A stretch of 30,237 nucleotides of DNA, taken from positions 1 to 30,237 of the forward strand of contig CALCEK010000166.1 of the NCBI GenBank assembly GCA_937900125.1, in the 5' to 3' direction. How positions within the stretch are numbered: the first letter of the stretch is position 1; each line of letters opens with the position of its first letter. Positions 5,422-13,902 of the stretch are shown piece by piece. A program made the position numbers and the translations under genes. The notes below the pieces were generated by a model. It was not told the DNA's origin. It searched no databases and was given only the letters and a program-made list of their open reading frames with translations. The stretch is from an uncultured Treponema sp. GTDB taxonomy: Bacteria; Spirochaetota; Spirochaetia; Treponematales; Treponemataceae.

Positions 5422-6933
5422 TTATACCTCTGGGCAAACAAATGTTGTTTTTGTATCTTTGCAAATTTGTTGCGCGGCACGGCGACCTGCCCAAACGGTA
5501 ATTGGAAGTCCGCCTGGCATCATTCCCCGTTCGCTTGCAAAATATAGCCCTTTTACGTTTTTTGATTTTGCGGGGAACGTAAAACTAGAGCCGCATGGCC
5601 TCCAAACGCTCATCCAGCCACCCTTGTAACTTGAAGTATATCGTTCATACGTGCAGGGGGTAGCCACATCGCTTGCTTCTATATTTCCGTGAATTTCGGG
5701 AATTTGTTGTTCTACAAGGCTAACAAATCGTTCTAAAAGGGCTGCTTTTTCTGTTTTGTACGAACCATCTTCTTTGTGTGCTTTCCACCAGTCATAACTT
5801 TGCCCCAAAAGTAAGCAGGTTAGCGCAGTACAACCATCTGGTGCGTGTTTTTCGTAATGTGCATAATTATTAAGCCTAAGTTCAGAAAACTCTAAACCGC
5901 CCGCAGAAAGTGGCTCAGAAAGTGCTAAAACTGGCGCACGCGGATATTTTGAAAGGTCAGCCTTAATTCCTAAGCAAATGAACATTGTTTGTTCCGAAAT
6001 AACATTTTTTCTCATTTTTTTAGCCCATTTTTCTTCAAGCGGAGGGGAAAAAAGCGTGTCAATTGCAGTTCGCGTGTCTTGTGTGACAATTATTGAATTA
6101 GTCTTAATAAATTCCGTGTTTTTTCCGTTCCCAGTAGAAATCTCAAGCCCGCAAACTTGGTTGTCTTGCATTTTTACAGCAAGAACTTTCGTTTTAAACT
6201 GAATTTTTCCGCCAAGCGCAATAAAAGTGTCCGCCATATTTTGCGTTAAGCGAATAGAACCGCCTTCAGGGTAACCGCAATCGCCAGAGGCAAAAGAAGC
6301 AAGCGTGTAAATAAAAGAAAGTGCGTTGTAAGAAGTGCCAATTACCGTTCGCAAAAGATGCTGAATGTCTGTGTCCTTAAAAGCTGCCACGTAGTCAAGG
6401 TAAGATTGCTTTGTTAATTTTGAAAGTCGCAATGCGGCAGGTGCCATTTTTAAAAGCTCACAAAGGGAGGCGTGGGCGGGACGGGTACTTTTTACGCCAA
6501 AAATGTCGTTTACAGGCATGTGGACGTTTTTAAACAAAAGTATGTCGTGGTAAAGTCGGTTTATTGCCTTTTTGTCTTGAGGGGATTTTAAAAGCAGCTC
6601 TTCTTTTAGTTTTTTGGGGTCGCGATAAAGATTGAGTTTTTTATTTCCACGAATCAGTGTGTACAGGGGGTCTCGGTTGTAGATTGGATTATTTTCTTTA
6701 AGCGCACCTACCTCTTTCCACACCCGATTAAGCGTAAGCTCGGGCGAAGACCCCGTAAGCCAATGCATTCCGCCTTCAAACAAATAGCCTTTTCGGCTCC
6801 AACTTGTTGAAAGTCCACCAGGAATTGTGTGTTGCTCAAAGATTGTTACGTTAAACCCTGAATTTTGTAAATATACCCCCGCGCTAAGACCTGCCACTCC
6901 CGCGCCGACAATAAAAACCTCTTTGCTTTCCAT
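5422..6933 (-). CDS. Phytoene desaturase/carotenoid isomerase-like FAD oxidoreductase
   Basis: The 503-residue protein starts with the FAD-binding fingerprint IVGAGVAGLSAG (glycines 10, 12, 15) and the ADP-binding acid in TIFEQ, followed by PGGLSTSWSRKG and FEGGMHWLTG as in CrtI/CrtISO/retinol saturase-type enzymes. The C-terminus has the second FAD motif, VKGLYFASERGMMPGGLP and WAGRRAA. The family oxidises or isomerises polyunsaturated hydrophobic substrates; the substrate here is unknown and no carotenoid genes are in view. The start at 6933 has no Shine-Dalgarno, but a promoter-like pair ends 7 nt before the ATG, suggesting leaderless translation. It is the first gene of a pair with the solute-binding-like gene. 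Confidence 0.85.
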   Translation of the reverse strand: MESKEVFIVGAGVAGLSAGVYLQNSGFNVTIFEQHTIPGGLSTSWSRKGYLFEGGMHWLTGSSPELTLNRVWKEVGALKENNPIYNRDPLYTLIRGNKKLNLYRDPKKLKEELLLKSPQDKKAINRLYHDILLFKNVHMPVNDIFGVKSTRPAHASLCELLKMAPAALRLSKLTKQSYLDYVAAFKDTDIQHLLRTVIGTSYNALSFIYTLASFASGDCGYPEGGSIRLTQNMADTFIALGGKIQFKTKVLAVKMQDNQVCGLEISTGNGKNTEFIKTNSIIVTQDTRTAIDTLFSPPLEEKWAKKMRKNVISEQTMFICLGIKADLSKYPRAPVLALSEPLSAGGLEFSELRLNNYAHYEKHAPDGCTALTCLLLGQSYDWWKAHKEDGSYKTEKAALLERFVSLVEQQIPEIHGNIEASDVATPCTYERYTSSYKGGWMSVWRPCGSSFTFPAKSKNVKGLYFASERGMMPGGLPITVWAGRRAAQQICKDTKTTFVCPEV

Positions 6934-6940
6934 AAAAAAC

Positions 6941-6969
6941 AGTATACCAAGCTTTTTTTTGTTTGCAAA
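6941..6969 (-). promoter_or_regulatory. Candidate leaderless promoter of the CrtI-like gene
   Basis: TATACT (-10) occupies 6946-6941 on the minus strand, 7 nt before the ATG at 6933. TTTGCA (6969-6964, 17-nt spacer) or TTGCAA (6968-6963, 16-nt spacer) is the -35. The predicted transcription start falls on or beside the start codon. Confidence 0.55.
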
Positions 6970-7002
6970 GTACGCGGGTAGCGCATCGACTAACGCAATT
7001 TG

Positions 7003-8931
7003 TCAACTGAATTTTAGGCGCGAGTTAAAGTTGCGGCAATATTCGGTAAATTCGGCTTTTGGAAGCGGTTTAGAAAAATAATATCCCTGACAATAATCGC
7101 AACCAAGGGAAGCAACAAGATTTTTTTGCTGCTCTGTTTCAACACCTTCTACAACGATTTTTAGATTCATCTCTTTTATCATGCGCACGGTGTTTTGCAA
7201 AATGATTTTGGCGAATGCTTTTTTGTCCGCTTCCCAAAGAATGCTTTTGTCAATTTTGATAATGCTAAAATCCATATTAAAAATGTATGACGCATTTGAA
7301 TAGCCCGTTCCGTAATCGTCAAGGGAAAAAGTAAAATTCAAATTGCGCAATTCTTGCATTGTCTGCTGAAAAGTATCTTGATGGTGAATTGCGGCACTTT
7401 CTGTAATTTCAAGATTTATTGTGCGCGAAGAAAGCGAATAATGTTCAAGCGTATTTTTTAAAATCTGTGGCAAATTTTTGTGCATACACTGAACCGTAGA
7501 AAGATTCACTTCGATAAAATCAATTCCAATGTCGTCCAAATGTTCTTTTGTAAAAAGATGGCAGGCATCTTCAAACACAAATTGCCCAATCGATGTAATA
7601 GTTCCATTTTTTTCTGCAATCGGAATAAATTCCTCTGGCGAAATAAAGCCCATTTCGTCATCGATTAAACGCACAAGAGCTTCCGCCGAATGAATTTTAT
7701 TCGCCTTGCAATCCCAAATTGGCTGGTAGTAAACTTGAAAAGAATTGTTCCGCAAAGCTTTTTCAATGGCATTTTCAATTGCCGCCCGCCTTTGCATATA
7801 TTTTAGTTGCTCTTCTTGAACGATTGTAACTCGATTTTCGATTTTTACATCCGTTGTGTCGGCAAGCATCAAAAGGTTTTCCAAAGTGTGAATGTCTTGC
7901 GGAACCAAAATGACACAAATTTGCGTTTCAAAAGAAATGCTCATATCGCGGAACAACCAGTCTTGCGAAAACTTTTCGTAAATGCGGTCGCTTATTTCGT
8001 GACATTTTTTTTGCGCGTCTCCATCAAGAACTATGGCAAAAATTCCATTGTCAAGGTCGTAAACGTAATTTTGGTTTGTAATTTCAACAAAATATTGCGC
8101 AACTTGAGAATTTAATTCTTGGGCAAAGCGATAACCTAAAGTTGAAAGATAGTATCTTTGATTGAGGAGTTTTACGATTATTATACTATACGTTTGTTTT
8201 GTTTCCAAAAGCGAAATGTTTTCTAGGATAAACGCTCTGCGGTTGTATAGTCCTGTAATGGGATTCAAGACTTCTTCGCCGTTTTCGATTGTCATCAATA
8301 TTGAAAGGCAAGTTACGGCTTGGGCAAAAAGTTCAAGCAAAATTTTTGGGAAAAAGAACTGAAAAACCACCGAGGCAAAATCTACAACTATAAAAACTAT
8401 CAAAAAGAATGCTTTTTTTATGGAAATTGAATAGTTGAATTTTATAACCGCAAAAATCACTGCGAAAAAATATACAACACAAATTCCATATAAGTAGAAG
8501 AAAAACCACGAATGTGTGTAAACGTGATGAGCGTCATAATAAAAAACCGCATGTGTTATGGGATTTAGAAAAAGTCCAATCAGAGAAACGGCAAATGGGG
8601 CAAAAAACAGCGTGTAAATTGTGCGGGTGAATTTTTTGCTCACTCCGATTAAAACCATAACGTAAAAGCTGAATGTTGGCGGGAGGGCGTTGTGAACAAT
8701 CAAATATACGTAATTTGCAACATCAACCGCAAAGTAAAATTTGGGATTCCCTGTTGCCATTAAAACGCTAGATGTAATATCTGCTATGCTTGCAATAAGT
8801 CCGTTCAAAAGTACGAGCGAAAAGATTTTATTTTGAAGTTTTCTGGTATCTTTTTTGCTAAAATAAACGATAAGACTGGTTATATATAAAATAAAGGCGC
8901 AAATATCAAAATGAATTTCGTAGTTTTCCAA
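7003..8931 (-). CDS. Membrane-bound EAL phosphodiesterase with degenerate GGDEF domain
   Basis: This 642-residue protein probably lowers cyclic di-GMP. About the first 210 residues form six or seven membrane helices as a sensor. A GGDEF-like domain follows (NPITGLYNRRAF at about 222), but the catalytic GG[DE]EF loop is replaced by LDNGIFAIVL, so it should not make c-di-GMP. The C-terminal EAL domain is complete: AEALVR, VNLS, LEITES, LDDYGTGYS, IKIDKS, VVEGVET and GYYFSKPLP are all present. The start is TTG at 8931, chosen because GGGAGGT lies 4-5 nt upstream and the first helix begins directly after. It stands alone between purD and the CrtI-like gene. Confidence 0.92.
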   Translation of the reverse strand: MENYEIHFDICAFILYITSLIVYFSKKDTRKLQNKIFSLVLLNGLIASIADITSSVLMATGNPKFYFAVDVANYVYLIVHNALPPTFSFYVMVLIGVSKKFTRTIYTLFFAPFAVSLIGLFLNPITHAVFYYDAHHVYTHSWFFFYLYGICVVYFFAVIFAVIKFNYSISIKKAFFLIVFIVVDFASVVFQFFFPKILLELFAQAVTCLSILMTIENGEEVLNPITGLYNRRAFILENISLLETKQTYSIIIVKLLNQRYYLSTLGYRFAQELNSQVAQYFVEITNQNYVYDLDNGIFAIVLDGDAQKKCHEISDRIYEKFSQDWLFRDMSISFETQICVILVPQDIHTLENLLMLADTTDVKIENRVTIVQEEQLKYMQRRAAIENAIEKALRNNSFQVYYQPIWDCKANKIHSAEALVRLIDDEMGFISPEEFIPIAEKNGTITSIGQFVFEDACHLFTKEHLDDIGIDFIEVNLSTVQCMHKNLPQILKNTLEHYSLSSRTINLEITESAAIHHQDTFQQTMQELRNLNFTFSLDDYGTGYSNASYIFNMDFSIIKIDKSILWEADKKAFAKIILQNTVRMIKEMNLKIVVEGVETEQQKNLVASLGCDYCQGYYFSKPLPKAEFTEYCRNFNSRLKFS

Positions 8932-8947
8932 AATACCTCCCTCGCAA

Positions 8948-8988
8948 CAAAAAGCTCCAAAATGTTACAGAATGATTTTTGGGGCTTT
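8948..8988 (-). terminator. Terminator after purD
   Basis: On the minus strand AAAGCCCCAAAAAT pairs with ATTTTGGAGCTTT with one mismatch and ends in TTTTTG, 18 nt after the purD stop. It also separates purD from the EAL gene. Confidence 0.65.
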
Positions 8989-9005
8989 ACAAACAAACTT
9001 TTGTT

Positions 9006-10337
9006 TTATGTTGATTCGGCAGCTCCAGGTAAGCCTATATCTTTGCGGTAAAAAATACCTTCAAATTTAACAGAATTTAATGCGGTATAAGCATTTTCCC
9101 ACGCTTCTGTAAAAGTTTTGCCGTGTGCGGAACAAGCTAAAACTCTCCCGCCGTTTGTAATAAGCCCTGAAGCATCGGGCGAAACATCTTTTGCCGACCG
9201 CCTATCAGAAATTGCTCCTGCAACAAACACTTTCGCGCCGCTTTTGTGCAAAAGTCCGTTGTCAAAGAAAATGGGAATTCCCTTTTTGTAAGCGGCAGGG
9301 TAGCCACCGCTTACAGCAACAGGTGCAACTTGATAGCCGTTTTCCCATTCAAGAGAAATTGTGTCTAGCATTCCATCGCAAATAGAGGTGCAAAGATTGG
9401 CAAAATCAGTTTTTAAAAGTGGCAAAACCGCTTGTGTTTCGGGGTCGCCTAAGCGAACATTGTATTCAAGGCATTTTGGTCCGTCTTTTGTAAGCATAAG
9501 TCCAAAAAACAAAAATCCGCGATAATCCATTTTTTCGGCAATAAGTCCATTTAGTGTTGGGCGCAAGATGGTGTTTTCAAATTGTTCCCGAATTTCTGGC
9601 GTAAAATCGTCAACAGGACAAACCGCTCCCATCCCGCCCGTGTTTGGTCCCTTTGCGCCATCGTACAATCGCTTATGGTCGCGAGCTGGCAAAAACGGAA
9701 GAATGCGAGCTTTGCCGTTTGCCCCAGATTCTTCTGTTACAGAAACCGCTGCCAAAATAGAAACTTCCGTTCCAGAAAGGTAGTCTTCAATTACAACGGA
9801 TTTTCCCGCCTCGCCAAGACTTCCGTTCATAAGGGATTCTAGGGCTTTTTCGGCTTCTTCGCGCGTGGTGGCAACCGTAACACCTTTTCCTGCGGCAAGC
9901 CCGTCAGCTTTTATGACAACTGGAATTTCGTGGTCTTTTAGATACGCTTTTGCGCTTGTTAGGTCGGTAAAAGTTTGGCTGTGGGCGGAAGCAACTCCGT
10001 ATTTTTTCATAAATGATTTGGCAAAATCTTTGCTGGATTCTAATTTTGCTGAATTTTGCACTGGACCTACAACTTTTATGTTATTTTTTAAGAACAAGTC
10101 CGCGTAACCTTCTGCAAGGGGATTTTCGGGGCCGATAACAACCATGTTGCATTTTTCTTTTTGAGCGATTTCAAGACAATCGTTAGCCGTTGTTGCGGAA
10201 AAATTAACAGATTTATCTTCGAGCGAAGTTCCGCCGTTTCCTGGAACGCAAATTATTTTTGAAACTGATGGGCTTTTTGCGAGCGTCCAAACAATCGCGT
10301 GTTCTCGCCCACCGTTTCCGATTACCATAATTTTCAT
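9006..10337 (-). CDS. purD: Phosphoribosylamine-glycine ligase
   Basis: PurD joins phosphoribosylamine and glycine using ATP in the second step of purine synthesis. The 443-residue protein opens with MKIMVIGNGGREHAIVW, followed by the ATP-grasp features VIKADGLAAGKGV, RDHKRLYDGAKGPNTGGMG and EYNVRLGDPETQ, all characteristic. It is slightly longer than the usual 420-430 residues because of a short insertion around residues 370-390 (DRRSAKDVSPDASG). No strong ribosome binding site precedes the ATG at 10337, only GGGGC, and a promoter-like pair ends 6 nt before it. No other pur genes are in the window. Confidence 0.97.
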   Translation of the reverse strand: MKIMVIGNGGREHAIVWTLAKSPSVSKIICVPGNGGTSLEDKSVNFSATTANDCLEIAQKEKCNMVVIGPENPLAEGYADLFLKNNIKVVGPVQNSAKLESSKDFAKSFMKKYGVASAHSQTFTDLTSAKAYLKDHEIPVVIKADGLAAGKGVTVATTREEAEKALESLMNGSLGEAGKSVVIEDYLSGTEVSILAAVSVTEESGANGKARILPFLPARDHKRLYDGAKGPNTGGMGAVCPVDDFTPEIREQFENTILRPTLNGLIAEKMDYRGFLFFGLMLTKDGPKCLEYNVRLGDPETQAVLPLLKTDFANLCTSICDGMLDTISLEWENGYQVAPVAVSGGYPAAYKKGIPIFFDNGLLHKSGAKVFVAGAISDRRSAKDVSPDASGLITNGGRVLACSAHGKTFTEAWENAYTALNSVKFEGIFYRKDIGLPGAAEST

Positions 10338-10343
10338 AGCCCC

Positions 10344-10372
10344 ATTCTAAAACAAAACGCCTATCAAGACAA
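10344..10372 (-). promoter_or_regulatory. Candidate leaderless promoter of purD
   Basis: TTGTCT (10372-10367) and TAGAAT (10349-10344) on the minus strand are 17 nt apart; GGGGCT separates the -10 from the ATG. The predicted start of transcription coincides with the start codon. Confidence 0.5.
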
Positions 10373-10402
10373 GGGCTTGTTTTTTTGTGTTACAACGTGA
10401 TT

Positions 10403-10981
10403 TTATGTTTGTTCGTCGAGGGTTAGGTCGTAGGCTGGGATAAAATCTGTTAAAAAAACTTCGGCTTCGGGGAGATTTAAAGCGTGAATTGCTTTTAGTG
10501 TAGATTTTTCTGCCATTGCAAAATCGGCATTTCCCATTTTGCGTTCTTCTATACATTTGATGAGTGCTGAAAGTTTGTCTGCGCCTTTTACCAAAGACCA
10601 CAATTCACTTTCCTCTTCAGAAGGCGAAAGTAGCGGTTCATAATACGATTTTAGGTCGGGTGGCAAGTACGAAAGCATTGTGTTTTTTGCATTTTCCTCT
10701 ATTTCTGTATAGGCACCTTTTATTTCTTTATTGTAATATTTTATCGGTGTAGGAAGGTCGCCCGTTATAATTTCGGTTGTGTCGTGAAACATTGCAAGAA
10801 GTGCGCAACGTTCCGCATTTACGTTGCCACCAAAGCGCGTGTTTCGGATGAGCGCGAGAGCGTGTGCAATGTAAGCGGTTTCAAGCGAGTGTTCCGAAAG
10901 GTTTTCAGAAATTGTGTTGCGCATTAAAGCCCAGCGATTTATGTATTTCATTCTTGAAGTAACTGCAAAAAATCTATCCAT
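10403..10981 (-). CDS. yfbR: 5'-deoxynucleotidase, HD domain
   Basis: YfbR removes phosphate from deoxyribonucleoside 5'-monophosphates, balancing dNTP pools. The protein closely follows the E. coli enzyme along its length: INRWALMRNTISENLSEHSL, FGGNVNAERCALLAMFHDT, ITGDLPTPIKYYN, and the LTLDE near the end. The metal-binding His and His-Asp pair are present. I place the start at 10981 (192 residues, MDRFFAVTS), because a TTGACA/TAAAAT promoter ends 7 nt before it. The ATG at 10990 would add three residues, but it overlaps that -10. It is divergent from the HD-GYP-like gene. Confidence 0.93.
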   Translation of the reverse strand: MDRFFAVTSRMKYINRWALMRNTISENLSEHSLETAYIAHALALIRNTRFGGNVNAERCALLAMFHDTTEIITGDLPTPIKYYNKEIKGAYTEIEENAKNTMLSYLPPDLKSYYEPLLSPSEEESELWSLVKGADKLSALIKCIEERKMGNADFAMAEKSTLKAIHALNLPEAEVFLTDFIPAYDLTLDEQT

Positions 10982-10988
10982 AAAGAGC

Positions 10989-11018
10989 ATTTTACTCTAG
11001 CTGATTTTTGCTTGTCAA
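10989..11018 (-). promoter_or_regulatory. yfbR promoter, overlapping the divergent promoter
   Basis: A perfect TTGACA (11018-11013) is followed after 18 nt by TAAAAT (10994-10989), which ends 7 nt before the ATG at 10981. Its -35 overlaps the -35 of the opposing promoter. Confidence 0.6.
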
Positions 11019-11040
11019 TAAAAATGCAAAATGCTAAACT
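11012..11040 (+). promoter_or_regulatory. Promoter of the HD-GYP-like gene, overlapping the yfbR promoter
   Basis: TTGTCA (11012-11017) and TAAACT (11035-11040) are 17 nt apart and the -10 ends 6 nt before the GTG at 11047. The bases 11013-11017 serve both this -35 and the yfbR -35 on the other strand. Confidence 0.5.
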
Positions 11041-11046
11041 TCCTTT

Positions 11047-11907
11047 GTGGAACAGGATTGGATTGACCGCAGTCTTGGCGAATTTGTTGAATCGCTTTTG
11101 CAAACATTTTTGAGCCTTTGGCAAAACATAAAAGTTCTTTCCGATGATTCCTTGTTTTTTAGCCGATTGAATTGGGCGATTGTTATTTTTTCATTTTTTT
11201 TGCTCATTTTTTTGATTGTTTTGCTGTTCAAGACGGTGTTTGCACTAAAAGCCCACCAAAAGCAGCGTTCCGAATTTTTGTCAATCGTAAACACTTTAAG
11301 AAACGTTTCAGAATTGCCCGAATCAAATGGAACAAAAAATCAATTAAATTCAGATAATATTAAGAATTTGCTAAATCAATGCGAAAAACTCGGAAAAAAA
11401 ATTGATTCTCACACAGACCGAAAGGGAAATTCGCGCAGAGTGTCAACTTTGGTTTACAAAATTTGCACGGCTGAACAGTTTTCTGCGAGCGATTGTTTTT
11501 TGTACTTTTGCGCTTCTTTGGTGTACGATGCGGGATTTTTGGACGTAAACGGCTATCTTTTTAAGGCAGAAGTGCTTTCTGCAAACGAAAAACTCGAACT
11601 AAAAACGCACGTTATGCGCGGAAACTCGTTTTTGGACTTTGCGCCACAAGATGCCTTTAGCGTTTTTTGGGATGCAGCGGCTTTGCACCACGAAAATATG
11701 GACGGTTCGGGCTATCCAGAAGGGCTTAAGGGGGAAGAAATTCCGATTATTGCGCGAATAATTCACGTTGTAGAAAGTTTTGTTTCGCTCACCTCGCACA
11801 GAAGTTACCATAAAAAGTTAGACAAAAATGCTGCCCTTGCGGAATTAAAAAGTTTGCCTAAAATGTATGACGCTAAAATTGTCAGTATCCTTGAATCCCT
11901 AGTGTGA
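11047..11907 (+). CDS. Membrane-anchored HD-GYP-like protein with altered HD pair
   Basis: The 286-residue protein has one strong membrane helix at about residues 41-65, a linker, then a C-terminal HD-GYP-like domain. The GYP signature is clear: LHHENMDGSGYPEGLKGEEI, followed by ARIIHVVESFVSLTSHRSY. Where intact HD-GYP proteins have a His-Asp metal pair, this one reads VYDAGFLD, so the histidine is Tyr and hydrolysis of c-di-GMP is doubtful. It may bind c-di-GMP or act only as a scaffold. The start is GTG at 11047, without a Shine-Dalgarno but directly behind a -10 box, so translation may be leaderless. The promoter of glmS lies in its last codons. Confidence 0.8.
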   Translation: MEQDWIDRSLGEFVESLLQTFLSLWQNIKVLSDDSLFFSRLNWAIVIFSFFLLIFLIVLLFKTVFALKAHQKQRSEFLSIVNTLRNVSELPESNGTKNQLNSDNIKNLLNQCEKLGKKIDSHTDRKGNSRRVSTLVYKICTAEQFSASDCFLYFCASLVYDAGFLDVNGYLFKAEVLSANEKLELKTHVMRGNSFLDFAPQDAFSVFWDAAALHHENMDGSGYPEGLKGEEIPIIARIIHVVESFVSLTSHRSYHKKLDKNAALAELKSLPKMYDAKIVSILESLV

Positions 11908-11919
11908 TTCTTGTAAAAT
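11891..11919 (+). promoter_or_regulatory. Promoter of the glmS-glnA-ANTAR-pyrKD run
   Basis: TTGAAT (11891-11896) and TAAAAT (11914-11919), 17 nt apart, begin inside the end of the preceding gene and would start a leader of about 50 nt before glmS. Confidence 0.55.
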
Positions 11920-11924
11920 AGACT

Positions 11925-11970
11925 AAATTTTGCGGCATTTTTTAAATGTGCGGGTAAAAATTTTGGGAGG
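11925..11970 (+). promoter_or_regulatory. Stem-loop in the glmS leader next to the ribosome binding site
   Basis: AAATTTT (11925-11931) can pair with AAAATTT (11957-11963). Between them GCGGCATTT pairs with AAATGTGC with one bulge. The stem ends two bases before the strong ribosome binding site GGGAGG (11965-11970). It could control access to glmS; no glmS ribozyme core is visible in so short a leader. Confidence 0.4.
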
Positions 11971-11975
11971 ATTTT

Positions 11976-13901
11976 ATGTGTGGAATTGTGGGCTACGTTG
12001 GAAGCAAAAATGCAACTCCTGTTTTGGTAAAAGCTTTAAAAAAACTTGAATATCGTGGCTATGACAGTGCGGGAATTGCGGTTTTTGAGGGCGAAGATAT
12101 TGTTGTAAAAAAAGTGAAGGGTTCTTTGCGCACACTTGTTGAAGATACCACAAAACAAATTGTTCGTCTAAATGACAATATGTCGGATTCTGAATGTGAC
12201 GCGCGGGAATCAGAATTGATAGAAAAAATGGGCGATTTTGTTTGGGGGCAGTTGGGAATCGGACATACGCGCTGGGCAACTCACGGCGAGCCGAGTGATG
12301 TAAATGCGCACCCCCATACAGATGTAAGCGGGTCAATTGCGATTGTTCACAATGGAATAATTGAAAACTATGCAAAATTAAAGGCGTGGCTTCAGGAACA
12401 AGGCGTTGTTTTTCGGAGCGAAACTGACACGGAAGTTATTGCTCACCTGATTCATTATTTTTACGCCGAAAGTGGCAATTTGTTTGAGGCAGTTTTAAAT
12501 GCACTTCATCGATTGGAAGGAAGCTATGCGCTTGGAGTAATTTCTCGCGATTTTCCCGACAGAATCATCGCCGCGCGAAAAGAAAGTCCGCTCATTGTGG
12601 GGCTTGGAAAGGGGGAAAATTTTATTGCAAGCGATGTTCCAGCGGTTCTTGAACATACACGCGATGTTTATTTTCTTGACCAGAAACAAATTGCGGTTTT
12701 GTATGCCGACCACGTTGACCTTTTTGACGAAGACGGAAATAAAGTTTTAAAAGAGCCATATCACGTTGATTGGGACATTTCTGCGGCAGAAAAAGACGGA
12801 TATTCGCATTTTATGTTGAAAGAAATTTACGAACAACCACGTGCTTTGCGCGAAACTTTGCGTCCACGGCTTGTTCAGGCGGAAAACGGCGAGTTTACGG
12901 ATATAGAATTTGCAGAAATCAGCAAAGACAAAAATGTGTGGAAAAATGCTCGGCGCATTGTGATTACGGCTTGCGGAACGGCGTACCACGCAGGCGTTGT
13001 TGCTCAATACGCATTTGAAAAATTTGCGCGGCTTCCTGTTGTTGTTGACGTTGCAAGCGAGTTCCGCTACAGAAATCCTATTTTGAATAAAGATGACATT
13101 TTTATCGTTATAAGTCAGTCGGGAGAAACCGCAGACACGCTGGCTGCATTGCGACTTGCAAAATCATTTGGTGTACACGTTATTGCAATTACAAATTGCG
13201 TTGGAAGCACTGTAAGTCGAGAAGCCGATGATGTGATTTACACTTGGGCTGGACCTGAAATTGCGGTTGCTTCAACAAAGGCATACACAACTCAGCTTGG
13301 CTGTTTGTACCTTTTGGCATTAAAAAGTGCAATGGAGCGCGAAACAATTTCTTGTGAGGAATACAAACGTCTTTTAAAAGAGCTAAATTCCGTTCCAGAA
13401 AAAATTGAAATTGTCTTAAAAGATAAATCGTCCATTCAGAAATTCGTTTCTCGGAATTTTAACAAAGAGAAAGTGTTTTTTATTGGACGGCAATTTGATA
13501 ACGCTACAAGTCTTGAATGTGCCTTAAAGTTAAAAGAAGTTAGCTATATGCACAGCGAAGCTTTTGCCGCTGGAGAATTAAAGCATGGTCCTATCGCTTT
13601 AATGGATTCTTCAACTTTGGTTGTGGCAACGGCAACTTCTAGCGCACTTTACGAAAAACTTGCAAGCAATATTTTGGAAGTAAAAACTCGCGGGGCAGCA
13701 ACGCTTGTTATTACGCAAGACAAATCGGGCGCGTTTTTGCGGGCATCGGACGAAATAATCCAAATTCCAGAATGTGAAGAAGCTTTTGAACCGATGATTT
13801 CTATTGTTCCGTCGCAACTTTTTGCGTATTATTGCGCAGTTCAGCGCGGAAATGACCCAGATAAGCCACGCAATTTGGCAAAATCCGTAACGGTAGAGTA
13901 A
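11976..13901 (+). CDS. glmS: Glutamine-fructose-6-phosphate aminotransferase
   Basis: GlmS makes glucosamine-6-phosphate from fructose-6-phosphate and glutamine, the first step toward UDP-GlcNAc and peptidoglycan. The N-terminal glutaminase begins MCGIVGYVG with catalytic Cys2, and shows YRGYDSAGIAVFEG, HTRWATHGEPSDVNAH and HNGIIENY. Two SIS domains follow (SQSGETADTLAALRLAK, GPEIAVASTKAYTTQL, AFAAGELKHGPIAL), and the end is the invariant NLAKSVTVE. At 641 residues it is about 30 longer than usual; the excess is a charged insertion before GIGHTRWATHGE (about residues 60-90). GGGAGG precedes the ATG. The stop is one base from glnA, so the two are coupled. Confidence 0.98.
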   Translation: MCGIVGYVGSKNATPVLVKALKKLEYRGYDSAGIAVFEGEDIVVKKVKGSLRTLVEDTTKQIVRLNDNMSDSECDARESELIEKMGDFVWGQLGIGHTRWATHGEPSDVNAHPHTDVSGSIAIVHNGIIENYAKLKAWLQEQGVVFRSETDTEVIAHLIHYFYAESGNLFEAVLNALHRLEGSYALGVISRDFPDRIIAARKESPLIVGLGKGENFIASDVPAVLEHTRDVYFLDQKQIAVLYADHVDLFDEDGNKVLKEPYHVDWDISAAEKDGYSHFMLKEIYEQPRALRETLRPRLVQAENGEFTDIEFAEISKDKNVWKNARRIVITACGTAYHAGVVAQYAFEKFARLPVVVDVASEFRYRNPILNKDDIFIVISQSGETADTLAALRLAKSFGVHVIAITNCVGSTVSREADDVIYTWAGPEIAVASTKAYTTQLGCLYLLALKSAMERETISCEEYKRLLKELNSVPEKIEIVLKDKSSIQKFVSRNFNKEKVFFIGRQFDNATSLECALKLKEVSYMHSEAFAAGELKHGPIALMDSSTLVVATATSSALYEKLASNILEVKTRGAATLVITQDKSGAFLRASDEIIQIPECEEAFEPMISIVPSQLFAYYCAVQRGNDPDKPRNLAKSVTVE

Positions 13902-13902
13902 A

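Noticed and set aside
10366..10387. ACAAGGGCTTGT followed by T7, terminator-like on the plus strand
   Set aside because: No plus-strand gene ends here, and the bases overlap the purD promoter on the minus strand.
11920..11975. glmS ribozyme or ANTAR two-hairpin target in the glmS leader
   Set aside because: The leader is only about 50 nt, too short for the ribozyme core, and just one stem-loop is visible.
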